Of a DNA stretch of 64,000 bases, positions 52,324 to 61,400 are shown piece by piece. Positions within the stretch are counted from its first letter, which is position 1, and the number at the start of each line of letters is the position of its first letter. The translations under genes and the position numbers were made by a program. The stretch spans positions 124,001-188,000 of the forward strand of contig NZ_JALLGW010000002.1 in the NCBI RefSeq assembly GCF_023074835.1, written 5' to 3'. The notes under the pieces are model-generated. The model worked only from the letters and a program-made list of their open reading frames with translations, made no database searches and was not told the origin of the DNA. The stretch comes from Halomarina salina. Lineage in GTDB: Archaea > Halobacteriota > Halobacteria > Halobacteriales > Haloarculaceae.

Positions 52324-53958
52324 TCAGTCGACGTAGCCGAGGCCGCGGAGGCGCTCCTCGACGTCGTCGAACTCGTCGGAGTCGGTCTCGTGCGCGTCGT
52401 CCGCGTCGTCCCCCGCGGCGACGGCTTGCCGGTCGGTCTCGTCGCGGACGCGCGGTGACCGCTCGGCCGGTGGGGTCTCGGGGGCGAACAGCTCCGAGAG
52501 GACGCGGCCGTCGGTCCGCTCGGGAATCGCCTCGCCGACGCTGTGCAACAGGGTGGGAGCGACGTCGACCACCGACGCGTCCCGCGGCGTGCTCCCGGCC
52601 TCGACGTGCGGTCCCCAGGCCATGAACAGACCCTCGGGGCGGTGGTTCGCGACCACCTTCGTCGAGTCGCCGAACACGCCGTCGGCGAGGCGCGTGCTCA
52701 CCGTGTACTCGCCGCGGGGCTGGACGGTGAGGTCCGGGGAGTCCGGGTCGTCGGGGAACACCTCCGCGCCGTCGTAGACGTCGAGCACCGGGTCGTCGGA
52801 CCCCGGTGCGGTGAGGTCGGCGAGGAGCGTCTTCACCGACTCCTTCACCGCCTCCACCTCCGCGGGCGGGACGATGCCGTCGTCGAACCGGCGGGTGTCG
52901 TTGACGTAGACGCTCCCGAGGCCGTGGAGGAACGCCTTCGTCTCGCCGTAGTCGACGTCGTAGAGGCCGTGGCTCCCCGGCATCTGCTTCGCCACCGAGT
53001 CGACCACGCCGCGCGGGAGTCTCTTCGCCAGTGCGTGGACGTCGAGTCCGGTCGACGACGCGGTGTCGAGCACCCGTTCGCGCGTGATGCCGAACGACGA
53101 GAGCAGCGACTGACTGCTGGATTGGGACCGTTTCGTGAGGAGGCCCGCGTCGGCCAGCACCCGATTGACGAACACCGTCTTCGACACCGGGCCGAAGCCG
53201 TGGTCGGAGACGACGAACAGGGTGCTGTCGCGCTCCTCGCAGTACGCCATCACCTCGCCCAGGACGTCGTCGAGGTAGCGGTAGTGCTCCAGCAACGCCT
53301 CGTCGTCCCAGACGCGGTGCTGGAGGCGGTCGGGTTCGGTGTAGACGAAGAAGAAGAGTCGCCAGTCCTCCCGCTCCATCAGCAGTCGCATCAGTTCGCG
53401 GCGCGTCCGGACGAGCGAGTCGAGGTCCTCGCGGAGTCGCTCGTCCGCGTCGGCGTACTCGGTCCAGTTCAGTTCGATGCGGTAGTCCTCGATGCGGTCG
53501 AGGAGCGTCTCCCGGAACTCGGGCGGGTGCGTGAACGTCTCGTCGACGCTCGGCGTCATCATCCCGGAGACCATCGTCCCGTCGACGTCCCCCGGCGGGT
53601 ACGTCATCGGGACGTTCCCGACGACGGCCGGCGAGAGGACGTCCCAGAGCGCCGGCCCCACGAGGTCGGTCCGGTTGTACGCTCGCTTCGAGTGGTTCGA
53701 CCGGAGTTTGTAGAACTCGTAGAGTCCGTGACTGTCCGGCGAGGTTCCGGTGGCGATGGACGGCCACGCGACGGGCGTGTTCGCCGGTTTCGAACTCTCC
53801 AGCGCTCCCGACGCCCCCTCGTCGACGAGACGCTGGAAGTTCGGAAGCTCTCCCGCGTCGGTCCACCGTTCGACGAGGTACCACGGCACGCCGTCGAGGC
53901 CGAGGACGAAGGCCCGCGACGGCACGCCCTCCTCCCCCTCGCGTCGTCCATCGCTCAT
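52324..53958 (-). CDS. type I phosphodiesterase/nucleotide pyrophosphatase-like enzyme
   Basis: 544 residues from the ATG at 53958. Alkaline-phosphatase superfamily: metal Asp in VLGLDGVPWYLVERW, the nucleophile Thr in PANTPVAWPSIATGTSPDSHG, FFFVYTEPDRLQHRVWDDE, and FVVSDHGFGPV. No signal is seen. The C-terminus ends LRGLGYVD like the sulfatase-like enzyme at 17356. Likely hydrolyses or transfers a phospho-group on a glycolipid or nucleotide sugar. It heads a three-gene minus-strand run. Confidence 0.88.
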   Translation of the reverse strand: MSDGRREGEEGVPSRAFVLGLDGVPWYLVERWTDAGELPNFQRLVDEGASGALESSKPANTPVAWPSIATGTSPDSHGLYEFYKLRSNHSKRAYNRTDLVGPALWDVLSPAVVGNVPMTYPPGDVDGTMVSGMMTPSVDETFTHPPEFRETLLDRIEDYRIELNWTEYADADERLREDLDSLVRTRRELMRLLMEREDWRLFFFVYTEPDRLQHRVWDDEALLEHYRYLDDVLGEVMAYCEERDSTLFVVSDHGFGPVSKTVFVNRVLADAGLLTKRSQSSSQSLLSSFGITRERVLDTASSTGLDVHALAKRLPRGVVDSVAKQMPGSHGLYDVDYGETKAFLHGLGSVYVNDTRRFDDGIVPPAEVEAVKESVKTLLADLTAPGSDDPVLDVYDGAEVFPDDPDSPDLTVQPRGEYTVSTRLADGVFGDSTKVVANHRPEGLFMAWGPHVEAGSTPRDASVVDVAPTLLHSVGEAIPERTDGRVLSELFAPETPPAERSPRVRDETDRQAVAAGDDADDAHETDSDEFDDVEERLRGLGYVD

Positions 53959-54706
53959 GCGCCGGCCCTCGCGGCAACCGGGATTCGACACCGACTACGT
54001 CTCTCTGGTCCAGTCATCGTTTCGTGCATGTCTGAATCGCCTCGTAGCTGTCCCGACGAGCGGTCGGACGGGGCTTTGTTAGCCACGTGTTGACAGGTTC
54101 CCGACATTTACTCGGAAGCCCGGACTGTCCGTGGGGGCGACCCTTCACCGCGACCGCTACGTCCGGACGGGGAGCGCGTGCGTGTGACGAGACTACCGTC
54201 GGCACCGTCGATGCGACTCGCCCAGTTCGGCCTTCTCGCGGCCGTTCGGACCGGTTGCCCTCGAACCCGTCAGCCGAAACACGTCGTGGGTGGGCGACGG
54301 AGTACGTAGTAAATCGAGCAGTGACGCGGAGTACGGTCGGATTTCACCAGCGGGGCCAGGCCTCTCGACCCTCGAAGTGCCGGAAACGGACCGACCGACT
54401 CCGGTCACCCGCAACACCCCGGACACGCTCTCCCACGGCAGTCGAGCGGGTCCGACTGTGGCAGTCGACCGACCAGCGCGGAGCCGATGCACGCTCCACA
54501 TTACTTACCACCGAACCGTCATATCGACGGCCGACACAGCCGTCCCGGTCGACCGACCGATGCGCCGCCGAGGGCGTGGTCGGGGGTCGAACCACTCCGA
54601 CACTCATGATGCCGAATCCAACTCACACCGCGTTCGAGGACCGAATCGAGCCACAGCTCCACCCCGCCACCGTCCGTCGGGTTCCGCTTCGGGACGGCGA
54701 GGGGCG
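53959..54706. other. 748-base divergent intergenic region
   Basis: Between the phosphodiesterase gene and the GT2 gene. Open frames exist on both strands, but are Arg/Thr/Pro-rich and lack domains. Near 54505 there is an AT-richer patch (CACATTACTTACC). No tRNA, repeat or obvious small RNA was noted. Confidence 0.5.
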
Positions 54707-55681
54707 ATGACGCTGTACGAGAAGTCCATCGGCGTCGTCGTCCCGGCGTACAACGAGGAGCAGTTCGTCGGGGGCGTCGTCGAGACGATGCCGCCGTTCG
54801 TCGACCGGATCTACGTCGTCGACGACCGCTCGACCGACGACACCTGGTCGGTCGTCACCGACTACGCCGACCCGGAGGCGATAACGGTCGGTCGGACCGA
54901 CGAGTCGACGCCGCCGGACGTCGGGCGCGTCGTCCCGATTCGTCACGAGGAGAACCGCGGGGTCGGCGGGGCCATCAAGACGGGCTACAAACGCGCGCTC
55001 GCAGACCGGATGGACGTCACCGTCGTGATGGGCGGCGACGGTCAGATGGACCCGGACTACCTGACGGACCTCGTCAACCCCATCGTCAGCGGCTACGCCG
55101 AGTACACGAAGGCGAACCGGCTCTACTCGTCGGGTCACAGCGAGGGGATGTCGCGCTGGCGTCTGTTCGGCAACCAGCTGCTGTCGGGGCTCACCCGTAT
55201 CACGAGCGGCTACTGGCGGCTCTCGGACCCGCAGAACGGCTACACCGCCATCTCGCTGCCCGCGCTGGAGACGGTCGACGTCGACTCGATGTACGAGTAT
55301 TACGGCTACTGCAACGACCTGCTCGTGAAGCTGAACGTCCACGGGATGCGAGTCGCCGACGTCCCGGTGCCCGCGGTGTACGGCGACGAGGAGAGCAGCA
55401 TCACCTACCCGCAGTACATCGTTCGCGTCTCGTGGATGCTGTTCCGCAACTTCGTCTGGCGCCTGCGCGTCAAGTACGTCCAGGACCAGTTCCACCCGCT
55501 CGTCGTCTGCTACGGACTGGGTGGACTACTGGTGCTCCAGAGCCTCCTGTTCGTCCTCGCAACCGTCCCGTGGCAGGCCACGTCGCTGCTGTTGAGCGTC
55601 GTCGGCCTCGTGCTGGTCGGTCTGGCGATGGAACTCGACAAGCGGGCGAACCGGAACCTGGAGGTGACCATCAATGCGTGA
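54707..55681 (+). CDS. GT2 glycosyltransferase (DPM1/AglJ-like) with two membrane helices
   Basis: 324 residues from the ATG at 54707. GT-A core: VVVPAYNEEQFVGGVVETM, YVVDDRSTDDTW, ENRGVGGAIKTGYKRALAD, and the metal motif VMGGDGQMDPDYL. WRLSDPQNGYTAIS marks the acceptor side. C-terminal helices: LVVCYGLGGLLVLQSLLFVLA and SLLLSVVGLVLVGLAME. It probably makes a dolichol-phosphate sugar or starts a lipid-linked glycan. First of a plus-strand run. Confidence 0.92.
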   Translation: MTLYEKSIGVVVPAYNEEQFVGGVVETMPPFVDRIYVVDDRSTDDTWSVVTDYADPEAITVGRTDESTPPDVGRVVPIRHEENRGVGGAIKTGYKRALADRMDVTVVMGGDGQMDPDYLTDLVNPIVSGYAEYTKANRLYSSGHSEGMSRWRLFGNQLLSGLTRITSGYWRLSDPQNGYTAISLPALETVDVDSMYEYYGYCNDLLVKLNVHGMRVADVPVPAVYGDEESSITYPQYIVRVSWMLFRNFVWRLRVKYVQDQFHPLVVCYGLGGLLVLQSLLFVLATVPWQATSLLLSVVGLVLVGLAMELDKRANRNLEVTINA

Positions 55682-56852
55682 GTCGTTCCGGGCACGGCGC
55701 GGCCCGGCGACCATGGACGATGCGCCGTCGCCGGACCGGCGACGGGCGTCCGCGTCCACGACCGCACACAGACGAGAGGCAGGTCGCCGACGGGGGACCG
55801 ACCCGGTTCGGGTCCTGTTCGACGTGGGGCACCCGGCGCACGTCCACCTGTTCCGTCACGCTATCGACGCACTCGAGGCGCGAGGCCACCGGACGCTCGT
55901 CACCTCGCGGGACAAGGAGTGCACGCAGGAACTGCTCCACGCCTACGGCATCGACCACCGACCGCTCTCGACGATGGGGGACGGCGCGCTCGGCATCGCC
56001 CGCGAGTGGCTGACGCGAGAACGCCGCCTGCTCGGCGTCGCGCGCCGGTTCGACCCCGACGTGGTCGTCGGCGTCCTGAACCCGGCGGTGGCGCACGTCT
56101 CCTCGGTGCTCGACTGCCGGAGCGTCGTCTACAACGATAGCGAGGCGTCGCGTGTCGCCGGATGGCTCACCCACCCGTTCGCGGACGTCGTCTGCACGCC
56201 GTCGGGGTTCGGCCGCTCGCTCGGCGAGAAGCAGGTCCGCTACGACGGCTACCACGAACTCGCGTACCTCCACCCCAACCGGTTCGACCCGGACGAGGTG
56301 GACCTGGAGGCCTACGGGGTCGACCCGAACGAACCGTACTCCGTCGTCCGGTTCGTCTCGTGGGGGGCCCACCACGACGTCGCCCACCACGGCCTCTCGC
56401 CGGAGGCCAAGCGGACGCTCGTCGGCCGCCTCCGCGAACACGGTGAGGTGTACGTCACCAGCGAGTCGCCGCTGCCGCCGGCGTTCCGTCGGCACCGTCT
56501 CCCCGTCCCGCCCGACGCCCTCCACCACCTCCTCGCGGGGGCGGACCTCTACGTCGGCGACTCGGGGACCGTCGCCACCGAGGCCGCCCTGCTCGGCACG
56601 CCAGCGGTGCGGGCGAGTTCGTACGCCGGGAGCGCCGACGACATGAGCAACTTCCGCGAACTCCAGAACCGGTACGGCCTGCTCTACTCGACGGCCGACG
56701 AGGACGACGCACTCGACACGGTCGATCGGTTCCTCGACGACCCGGAGACGCGAGCGAGGTGGCAGCGCCGACGGACGAGACTGCTCGCCGAGAAGGTCGA
56801 CGTGACCGAACACATGGTGAGTCTGGTCGTCGACGAGGGGTGTCGGTCGTGA
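55674..56852 (+). CDS. DUF354 family protein (GT-B-like)
   Basis: 392 residues, starting 8 bases before the stop of the GT2 gene. A disordered 40-residue Arg/Ala-rich start precedes VRVLFDVGHPAHVHLFRHAID, with later VVYNDSEASRVAGWLTHPFADVV and HHLLAGADLYVGDSGTVATEAALLG. DUF354 proteins have the UDP-GlcNAc 2-epimerase/GT-B fold and occur in archaeal and bacterial glycan loci. The activity is unknown. Later starts are possible. Confidence 0.88.
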   Translation: MRESFRARRGPATMDDAPSPDRRRASASTTAHRREAGRRRGTDPVRVLFDVGHPAHVHLFRHAIDALEARGHRTLVTSRDKECTQELLHAYGIDHRPLSTMGDGALGIAREWLTRERRLLGVARRFDPDVVVGVLNPAVAHVSSVLDCRSVVYNDSEASRVAGWLTHPFADVVCTPSGFGRSLGEKQVRYDGYHELAYLHPNRFDPDEVDLEAYGVDPNEPYSVVRFVSWGAHHDVAHHGLSPEAKRTLVGRLREHGEVYVTSESPLPPAFRRHRLPVPPDALHHLLAGADLYVGDSGTVATEAALLGTPAVRASSYAGSADDMSNFRELQNRYGLLYSTADEDDALDTVDRFLDDPETRARWQRRRTRLLAEKVDVTEHMVSLVVDEGCRS

Positions 56853-57832
56853 CGGACGCCCCGAACCGAGGTGACGGCGAGCAGAATCTGGGCGAGCCGA
56901 GCGGTCTCGACGACCTGGACGACTACACGTTCGCGCTCTGTCTCACCCACGACGTCGACCGGCTCACCGAGGGCTACCGCGGCCTCTACTACGCCCTCCG
57001 GAATCGCGACCCGTCCCGGCTCCGCACCCTCCACCCGCAACGCGAGAGCTACTGGCAGTTCGACACCATCGTGGACCTCGAAGCGTCGCTCGGCGTCCGG
57101 TCGTCGTTCAACGTCCTCGTCGAGAAGGACCTGTTCGCGGAGCTCCCGCCCCGCGAGTGGGTGAAGCCGCGCAACTGGCTGCTCTACCGCGGGCGCTACG
57201 ACGTTCAATCACCTGCCGTCGCCGACACCGTCCGCCAGCTCGACGCCGGCGGCTGGGAGGTCGGGCTCCACGGCTCGTACGACTCCTACCGGGACACCGA
57301 CCGCCTGCGCTACGAGAAGGGGGTCGTGGAGTCGGTCGTCGACCACGAGATACGGGGCGGTCGCCAGCACTACCTCAACCTCGACGTCCCGGAGACGTGG
57401 CACCGTCACGCCGACGTCGGCCTCGGCTACGACACGACGCTCGGTGCCAGCCAGTCGTACGGGTTCGACCACGGCTACGGCGTCCGTCGACCGTTCGACG
57501 ACTTCCTCGTCTTCCCGCTGACGCTGATGGACATCGCGCTGCCGGACGTCTCGAACAACCCCGAACGCGCCTGGCGGGAGTGCGAACGCCTGCTGGCGGA
57601 GGCCCGCGACAACGGCGCGGTGATGACCGTCGACTGGCACCAGCGCTGTTTCAGCGAGACGGCGTTCCCGTACTACGGCCGACTCTACCGCGCACTGGTC
57701 GAACGCGCCCTGGAGATGGGCGCGTGGGTCGGTCCGCCGGGGGACCTGTACGAGTACCTGCAGGAGGATGCGGAGACGCTGGAGCGACTGACGACGACCG
57801 AGGACGGCCCCTCCCCGTCCCTGCAGTCGTGA
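56849..57832 (+). CDS. polysaccharide deacetylase-like protein
   Basis: 327 residues from the GTG at 56849 (GTGA overlap with the previous stop). Metal motif CLTHDVDRLTEGYRG and, later, GLHGSYDSYRD (His of the metal site); VMTVDWHQRCFSETAFPYYG near the end. Fits the group found in exosortase-linked EPS loci. No membrane segment or signal, so it acts in the cytoplasm or on a lipid-linked sugar. Confidence 0.87.
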   Translation: MTDAPNRGDGEQNLGEPSGLDDLDDYTFALCLTHDVDRLTEGYRGLYYALRNRDPSRLRTLHPQRESYWQFDTIVDLEASLGVRSSFNVLVEKDLFAELPPREWVKPRNWLLYRGRYDVQSPAVADTVRQLDAGGWEVGLHGSYDSYRDTDRLRYEKGVVESVVDHEIRGGRQHYLNLDVPETWHRHADVGLGYDTTLGASQSYGFDHGYGVRRPFDDFLVFPLTLMDIALPDVSNNPERAWRECERLLAEARDNGAVMTVDWHQRCFSETAFPYYGRLYRALVERALEMGAWVGPPGDLYEYLQEDAETLERLTTTEDGPSPSLQS

Positions 57833-57937
57833 AACGGTGTCGGACCAGTTTCTCGACGCGCTGCCGACCGTAGCCCCCGATTTCTGGCTGTAGCCTCACC
57901 ACTACAATGCGACCGTTGGGACACTCTGTTGACAGCT

Positions 57938-58987
57938 ATGGACGTCAGCACCATCTCGGTCGACGAGTGGGAGGAGGAGGTCCCGGACGGGGGCGTCAGC
58001 GTCTTCCACCGGCCCGAGACGCTCCGCGTCGTCGACCGCCACGTAGACGGTGACCTGCGACTGTTCGTCGGCCACAAGGGAGACCGGCTGGTGGGGATGC
58101 TCCCCGTCTACCGGCGCGAGCACCCAGTCGGGTCGGTCGCGGTGTCCCCGCCGCCCGGCCTCGGCATCCCGCACCAGGGACCGATGCTGCTCCCGGCGAG
58201 TCCCAAACAGCGCAAGCGCGAGCGACTCAACCGGACGTTCACAGAGGCGGTCGTCGACGGACTCGACGACGACGCCCCGTTCTCGCTGCTGCGCGTCGTC
58301 TGCCTCCCCGAACACGCCGACCCGCGACCGTTCCGGTGGCACGGGTTCGACGTGGCGACGCAGTTCACCTACCGCCTCGACCTCGACGGAGTCACGACCG
58401 ACGAGGTGCGAAGCGGGTTCAGTCGGAGCCTGCGACGCGAGATAGACGACGCCGCGGAGAAGCCCATCACCGTCCAGACCGAGGGCGTCAACGGCGCGCG
58501 CTGCGTCTACGAGGACTGCGTCGAGCGGTACGCCGAACAGGGGCGGGAGTACTCCCTGCCGTGGCGGTTCGTCAGGGACCTGGTCGTCGAACTCCGCGAC
58601 CGGGCGCAGGTCTACGTCGCCCGCGGTCCGGACGACGAGTACCTGGGCGGAATCGTCGCCCTCTACGGCGACGACACCGCGTACTTCTGGCAGGGCGGCG
58701 TCCGCCACACCTACGACGGCGCGACGACGAACAGCCTCCTCCACTGGGAGATACTGCAGGACCTCGTCGACCACGACACGGTCGAGCAGTACGACCTCTT
58801 CGGCGCGAACACGGCGCGGCTCTGCGAGTACAAGTCGAAGTTCGGCGGGCGACTGGTACCCTACTACCGGGTCGAGTCCAGCGGGCCGGGCATGGCGCTC
58901 GCGAAGTCCGCCTACAGCCTCGCTGGCCGACTCGGGTCGGTGACGAACGGCGGGTCGCAGGGGCGGGCGTCGAGCGAGTCCGACTGA
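57938..58987 (+). CDS. FemAB/GNAT-like aminoacyl or acyl transferase
   Basis: 349 residues from the ATG at 57938. Two GNAT-like halves. Motifs: GDRLVGMLPVYRRE, VSPPPGLGIPHQGPM, and the C-terminal QYDLFGANTARLCEYKSKFGGRLVPYY, typical of FemAB-related proteins in EPS loci (lipid II-type glycyltransferase fold). The donor (aminoacyl-tRNA or acyl-CoA) is not readable. It could acylate the glycan. TGATG junction with the next gene. Confidence 0.85.
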   Translation: MDVSTISVDEWEEEVPDGGVSVFHRPETLRVVDRHVDGDLRLFVGHKGDRLVGMLPVYRREHPVGSVAVSPPPGLGIPHQGPMLLPASPKQRKRERLNRTFTEAVVDGLDDDAPFSLLRVVCLPEHADPRPFRWHGFDVATQFTYRLDLDGVTTDEVRSGFSRSLRREIDDAAEKPITVQTEGVNGARCVYEDCVERYAEQGREYSLPWRFVRDLVVELRDRAQVYVARGPDDEYLGGIVALYGDDTAYFWQGGVRHTYDGATTNSLLHWEILQDLVDHDTVEQYDLFGANTARLCEYKSKFGGRLVPYYRVESSGPGMALAKSAYSLAGRLGSVTNGGSQGRASSESD

Positions 58988-59805
58988 TGCAGGCGACCGA
59001 ACGCCTCTGGCACGCGAGTCGCCGCCTCGGCGTCGACGCCGTGGTGTCGTGGCTCTACTGGCAGGCGAAACTGGCCGCCGGGCGCTGGCGGCACCACACC
59101 AGCGTCGGCGACGCGACGGCCACCTTCAGGACGACGACGAAGACCGAGTACCTCCGGGCGGCGACGCTGCTGGGCGAACGGGAGGTCGTCGAGGCGTTCG
59201 TCGCGGGCCTCGACGGCACGGAGACCGTCTGGGACGTGGGTGCCTGCGTGGGGACGTACGCTTGCCTCGCGGCCGACCGCCTCGCGAACGGCCACGTCGT
59301 CGCGTTCGAGCCGGAACCGACGAACCGGGCGCGACTGGTCGCGAACCTCGACGCGAACGCACCCGAGACGCGCTGGACGGTCGAAGCCGCCGCGCTGACC
59401 GACCGCGACGGGACGGTCACGCTCCGGCGCGGCCCCGTCGAACCGGGGAGCGGCCACCACTACCTCGCACCGAGTGAGCCGACCAGGACGGGAGCGACCG
59501 ACAGGACGAGCGTCAGTGTTCCCGGCCGCCGCGGCGACACGCTCGTCGGGTCGGGAACGCCACCGCCCGACGTGCTAAAGCTGGACGTACAGGGCGCGGA
59601 ACTCGACGTGCTCCGGGGGCTGGGGAACGTCCTCGACGGCGTCGAACGCATCTACGCCGAACTCCACGTCGAGAAGTCCGCGCGGTACGAAACGTCGGCC
59701 GACGCGGTCGAGTCGTTCCTCGAAGACAGCGGGTTCGCCCTCACCCGGTTCGGTCCGCCGGACTACAATCGGGCGGGCGTCTACCACGTCGTCGCCCGAC
59801 GGTGA
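58987..59805 (+). CDS. FkbM-family methyltransferase
   Basis: 272 residues from the ATG at 58987. FkbM family: VWDVGACVGTYACLAADRLA (SAM loop), HVVAFEPEPTNRARLVANL, DVLKLDVQGAELDVLRGL and YAELHVEKSAR. It starts on the stop of the FemAB gene (1-base overlap). It probably O-methylates a sugar hydroxyl of the glycan. Confidence 0.93.
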   Translation: MQATERLWHASRRLGVDAVVSWLYWQAKLAAGRWRHHTSVGDATATFRTTTKTEYLRAATLLGEREVVEAFVAGLDGTETVWDVGACVGTYACLAADRLANGHVVAFEPEPTNRARLVANLDANAPETRWTVEAAALTDRDGTVTLRRGPVEPGSGHHYLAPSEPTRTGATDRTSVSVPGRRGDTLVGSGTPPPDVLKLDVQGAELDVLRGLGNVLDGVERIYAELHVEKSARYETSADAVESFLEDSGFALTRFGPPDYNRAGVYHVVARR

Positions 59806-59928
59806 GCGTCGCGGGAGCGTCACCGACCGGGACCGGTGTACGACGGCGTTTCGGACGGCGAAACTGACGACTGCGGGGTGCAACCACCGGTCGCCTTTTT
59901 CCAGCGGTGGGGGCAACCCCTTCGCCAG

Positions 59929-61143
59929 ATGGGAACACCGCCACAGTCCTCCGTACTCGTGCTGGACAGTCAGGCACAGAACTCGCTCGCGCTGAGCAGG
60001 ACGCTCGCCAAGAAGGGTGTGAGCGTCACTGCGGGAGGGAACACGCGATACCTCCCGGGGATGCTCTCGAAGTTCACCGACGCGTCGTACGTCCACCCGA
60101 ACGAACGCGCGGACCAGGCCGCGTTCGTCGACGACCTGTACGACCACCTCCAGCGCCACGACTACGACGGCGTGTTCGCAGTGACCGACCTCGTGACGAC
60201 GGTGCTGGCCCGTCACAAGGCACGACTGTCGGAGACGGGGACGCCCATCGGCGTCGAAGACTGGGAGACGCACCTCGACGCGAACGACAAGGGCCGACTG
60301 TTCGAGGCCGCCGAGGACGTCGACGTGCCGACACCGGCGACGTGGGCACCCGACTCGGTCGACGACGTCGACCGAGTCGCCGAGGAGCGAACGACGGCGG
60401 TCGTCGTCAAACCCCGACGGACGACGACCCACACGGGCGACCGGGGACACTCCAGTCGGCTCTCGGGGTCGAACTACGTCGGGGTCGACGAGGACCTTGT
60501 CGAGCGGTACCGCCACCTCGTCGGCGACAGCGAGGCGTTCGAGGCCCACCCGCCGCTCGTTCAGGAGTACGTCGACGGCGTGGAGACGATGGCGACGGTC
60601 GGACTGGCCCACGACGGCGACCTCCTCACCCACTTCCAGCACGAGAAGTACCGCGTCTACCCGCCCTCCGGCGGCATCGGCGCGGTCCGGCGCGGGACCT
60701 GGGAACCGCGGATGCGACGCTACACGGAGCGCGTCGTCGAGATGCTCGGCTGGACGGGACCGCTCCACGTCGAGTGGATGAAGACGGCCGACGGGGACTT
60801 CTACCTCCTCGAAGTGAACGGACGGTACTGGGGGTCGCTCGCGCTGACCATCAACAGCGGCGTCGACGTGCCGTGGTACCACCTCCAGCAACTCCGCGGC
60901 GAGACGCCCGAGATACCGCCAGACGTCGGCTATCGCACCGACGTCCGCCAGCGAAAGCTGTTCTACACGGACCTGCTCTGGCTCCGGGAGAACTTCCGGG
61001 AGGGGCGCTACTCGGCGCTCTTCCCCTTCCTTGCTTCCTTCTTCACGACCCGCGAGGAGTTCCTGTCGCTCTCCGACCCGCTCCCCCTGCTGGGCGTCCT
61101 GCCGCGAACGCGGAACGTGCTGGGCGGCGGGAGCGTCCGCTGA
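59929..61143 (+). CDS. ATP-grasp ligase
   Basis: 404 residues from the ATG at 59929. ATP-grasp fold of the carbamoyl-phosphate synthase type: VLVLDSQAQNSLALSRTLAKKG (pre-ATP-grasp domain), HLDANDKGRLFEAA, AVVVKPRRT and the metal-binding FYLLEVNGRYWGSLAL (E-x-N-x-R). It forms an amide, ester or thioester between a carboxylate and an amine or hydroxyl. In this run the partner may be an amino acid added to a glycan. Gap of 123 bases before it. Confidence 0.9.
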   Translation: MGTPPQSSVLVLDSQAQNSLALSRTLAKKGVSVTAGGNTRYLPGMLSKFTDASYVHPNERADQAAFVDDLYDHLQRHDYDGVFAVTDLVTTVLARHKARLSETGTPIGVEDWETHLDANDKGRLFEAAEDVDVPTPATWAPDSVDDVDRVAEERTTAVVVKPRRTTTHTGDRGHSSRLSGSNYVGVDEDLVERYRHLVGDSEAFEAHPPLVQEYVDGVETMATVGLAHDGDLLTHFQHEKYRVYPPSGGIGAVRRGTWEPRMRRYTERVVEMLGWTGPLHVEWMKTADGDFYLLEVNGRYWGSLALTINSGVDVPWYHLQQLRGETPEIPPDVGYRTDVRQRKLFYTDLLWLRENFREGRYSALFPFLASFFTTREEFLSLSDPLPLLGVLPRTRNVLGGGSVR

Positions 61144-61364
61144 GGTCGGATGGCCACGTCTCGACTCCCGCCGTGGCCCGTTCGGCCGAGAAGCGAGTCG
61201 ATAACCGTCGGTTCAGCCCGCCGGAGAGCGCCGTCTCCGACCCCGGTACGGGTAACCGCTCCGCTACCGACGCCGACTCCACGACGCTACGGGGGACGAT
61301 TGCTCCACGGGCCGCCGCCGAGCAGGAAACGATGTACCTCTCTACCGTGACTATCTAAAAAGAG

Positions 61365-61377
61365 AGATTAACAATCT
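61365..61377 (+). promoter_or_regulatory. box A with inverted repeat before the anchored deacetylase
   Basis: AGATT-AAC-AATCT (5-base arms, 3-base spacer) is centred 30 bases before the ATG at 61401, overlapping an ATTAACAA box A. A regulator binding there would cover the promoter. Confidence 0.5.
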
Positions 61378-61400
61378 GTCAGTAGATTCATCCATACCGT

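Noticed and set aside
50591-53977. A 1128-codon open frame on the minus strand
   Set aside because: It runs through two convincing genes in another frame of the same strand and is a low-complexity Arg/Pro/Gly product.
53959-54706. A long N-terminal extension of the GT2 gene starting near 54290
   Set aside because: The extension is Arg/Ser/Thr-rich without structure; the GT2 core begins immediately after the ATG at 54707.
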